From assembly GCA_020853655.1 (NCBI GenBank), contig JADYYL010000226.1, forward strand, positions 1 through 7,057: 7,057 bases of DNA, written 5' to 3'. Made by a program: the position numbers and the translations under genes. Positions within the stretch are counted from its first letter, which is position 1; each line of letters starts with the position of its first letter. Positions 5,404 through 7,057 of this stretch are shown here, in pieces. The stretch is from Deltaproteobacteria bacterium. Its GTDB lineage: Bacteria; Bdellovibrionota_C; UBA2361; SZUA-149; JADYYL01. The notes under the pieces were generated by a model, which saw only the letters and a list, made by a program, of their open reading frames with translations, made no database searches and was not told where the DNA came from.

Positions 5404-7050
5404 TCACTGCTCATTCCGATACAGCGCATCATGTCGCGCATTCCCACGAAACATCGGCCACGGAGCGGCGTAGGGGGCGTGTGGCCCGGCGATGGATCCT
5501 AGTTCGAGTGACGTAAAGGCAAATATCATTCCTCGTGAGCGGTAGTTGCTTCCCACGACAAGTTCAAGACGTCCATCGCGGTCGATGTCGCCGATTGCCG
5601 GAGTTGATTGCACGCTATTGAAGACTCGAATGCGGGGTCGGCTGTCGGCGCTACAGTCTCCCTCGCAGGTGAGACTCGCGCCTGTCGCCGCGTCGAGCAC
5701 GATGACGGCGTTTCTCACCGACACGGCAACTTCCAGCGAGCCATTGCCGTCGAGATCGGCGACGACCGGTGAGCGAAGGTCTCCGCAGTTCTCGTCGGTG
5801 CTCGATCCGTCATAGACGATTCGATTCCAGATCGGGGTAGTCTCGGTGCCGCGCCATGCGGCCACTCGGCAGAATCCGTCGCCGCCATGGCGAGAGGTGC
5901 CATCCGTTACCGAGAACACCTCCAAATCTCCGTCACCCTCGATGTCTGCGAGCGCAGGACTTGAGCTCGAGCACGCGCTGGTCGGAAGGGTGCGAATAAC
6001 CTTGCCGTTTGAGGCACGGAGGATCTTGATCCACTTGCCTGGCTTGCTTGCGTCTTTCCCGAAGTAGCACCCTGAACCGATCGCGAGTTCAAGTCCGGGG
6101 CGAGTCGGATCGATGTCGCCGACGGCTGGGGAGGAGAAGATGGTTTGGTCGAAGTTTGTCTGCCAGAGCACCGCGCGTTTGTCGCGGAAGTTGTACTTTG
6201 GTCCGTCTTTGGGTTTGGAGGTGCGAAGCGCAATGACATATCCACCATTCGCCGTTGCAGGGCGGATGTTCGTATTCTTGGAGATGTCAGAGCCGATGAG
6301 GAGTTCCTTTTGCGAATCTCCGTTGATGTCGGCGAATGCCGGGGACGACCACACCGTGTCGGCCGTGTTGTAGTAGAAGCGCGGCTTCCCATTGTGCTCG
6401 AGCAGGAACACGTGGCGCGCATACGATCCGAATCCAACTTCGAGCTTCCCATCGCCGTCAACATCGGCGAGTGCGGGACTACTGTAGACGCCGTAGTTCC
6501 GCTCCTTGATCTTGCGAGACTTGGCGAGCTTGCGAACGCTGAAGTTCCACGCGACGGAACCATCCGGTCCGCGGAACGCGCTTACGCCGCCGTCGCAGTC
6601 ACGCGCGAGAATTCCACCATATCCGACAACGACATACGGTGTTCCGTCGCCGTAGAGCGTGCCGACAGCGGGGCTTGAAAACATTTGGAAAGGCTTTTCG
6701 TTGCAGTCCGCGTTCGGCATCCGCGCACTCCACAGCAATGTTCCGTCGCTACGGAGCACAGAGAGCACACCGTTCTGCGAGCCGACGGCAACTTCGAGTC
6801 CGTTGCTCGGGTCGCCATCGATCTCGGCGATTGTTGGGGAGGTATAGCCGACAGCGCTCGTCTCTAAGGCGACTCCGTAAGTGGGGTCGCTCTCGCGCAC
6901 GGGAACATGGGTCCAACCAGCGAGAGGCTCAAAACTGACTTGGGCACGAGCGTCTGTGCCCACTGTACAGCCGAGAAGAATCCCCCCAAGTGTGGCGAGA
7001 TTGCGAAATGTTCTCGCGACGCGCGTGTGGGTTGGGCAACGATCCTTCAC
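5404..7050 (-). CDS. Exported FG-GAP/VCBS-repeat beta-propeller protein (548 aa)
   Basis: The N-terminus has a basic region (RVARTFRN), a hydrophobic core (LATLGGILLG) and either a lipobox-like LLGC (Cys28) or a signal-peptidase I site after ARA (residue 36). The protein is therefore exported, as a lipoprotein or a soluble/surface protein. About eight repeats follow, each with SSPAxxDxDGDxxLEVxxGS and a strand often ending in Trp. Calcium-loop-type motifs start near residues 76 (EIDGDPSNGLE), 196 (DVDGDGKLE), 241 (DINGDSQKE), 312 (DIDPTRPGLE), 369 (DIEGDGDLE), 432 (DLDGNGSLE) and 488 (DIDRDGRLE), with a degenerate one near 131. The end, PWPMFRGNARHDALY, is a closing signature common in such propellers. 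Eight cysteines in the mature part fit disulfides outside the cytoplasm. Proteins of this type bind or adhere; no enzyme motif is visible. The GTG start at 7050 is seven bases from the window end and no stop precedes it, so the real start may lie outside. Confidence 0.9.
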   Translation of the reverse strand: MKDRCPTHTRVARTFRNLATLGGILLGCTVGTDARAQVSFEPLAGWTHVPVRESDPTYGVALETSAVGYTSPTIAEIDGDPSNGLEVAVGSQNGVLSVLRSDGTLLWSARMPNADCNEKPFQMFSSPAVGTLYGDGTPYVVVGYGGILARDCDGGVSAFRGPDGSVAWNFSVRKLAKSRKIKERNYGVYSSPALADVDGDGKLEVGFGSYARHVFLLEHNGKPRFYYNTADTVWSSPAFADINGDSQKELLIGSDISKNTNIRPATANGGYVIALRTSKPKDGPKYNFRDKRAVLWQTNFDQTIFSSPAVGDIDPTRPGLELAIGSGCYFGKDASKPGKWIKILRASNGKVIRTLPTSACSSSSPALADIEGDGDLEVFSVTDGTSRHGGDGFCRVAAWRGTETTPIWNRIVYDGSSTDENCGDLRSPVVADLDGNGSLEVAVSVRNAVIVLDAATGASLTCEGDCSADSRPRIRVFNSVQSTPAIGDIDRDGRLELVVGSNYRSRGMIFAFTSLELGSIAGPHAPYAAPWPMFRGNARHDALYRNEQ

Positions 7051-7057
7051 CCTGCAA

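Noticed and set aside
5907..6563. Second minus-strand frame of 218 codons inside the FG-GAP gene
   Set aside because: It is an off-frame shadow. The Ser/Thr/Arg-rich product arises from the GC-rich repeats of the real gene.
1..7057. CRISPR array, tRNA or rRNA genes
   Set aside because: No regularly spaced short direct repeats, and no tRNA- or rRNA-like conserved stretches, were seen on either strand.

Overview
This is a GC-moderate bacterial window (roughly 55-60% G+C by eye, not computed) with three long genes, all with bacterial-style starts. The two plus-strand genes have clear Shine-Dalgarno sites. The exported FG-GAP/VCBS propeller protein and the general codon use suggest a Gram-negative bacterium, perhaps in the Myxococcota/Bdellovibrionota range. 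That placement is weak, because no taxonomic marker is present.

Layout: a decayed repeat (copy A, about 30-222) leads into an unrecognised 629-residue, cysteine-free, helix-rich protein (434-2323, +). It is followed by a second copy of the repeat (copy B, 2398-2582). Next comes an unrecognised 520-residue protein (2826-4388, +, GTG start). It has an Ala/Gly-rich hydrophobic core whose style recalls large phage structural proteins. After it lies a 1-kb gene-poor stretch (4389-5403). This holds a long stem-loop (4501-4555), the best-preserved repeat copy (copy C, about 4683-4868, inside an open frame at 4606-4866), a near-perfect terminal hairpin (4865-4898), a 14-codon micro-ORF with an ideal ribosome site (5038-5082), and a decayed fragment of the 629-residue gene's 3' end (about 5221-5330). 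The last gene is convergent (5404-7050, -). It encodes an exported beta-propeller protein with about eight FG-GAP/VCBS-type repeats; its true start may lie beyond the window edge.

The two plus-strand genes do not form a tight operon: about 500 nt separates them and each has its own ribosome site. What links them is the repeat family interleaved with them in the same orientation (A - gene - B - gene - C), plus the leftover piece of a paralogue of the first gene. The region looks like an accessory locus shaped by duplication, repeat insertion and decay, not like a conserved pathway. I cannot assign a biochemical function to either plus-strand protein, and the FG-GAP gene gives no clear functional tie to them.
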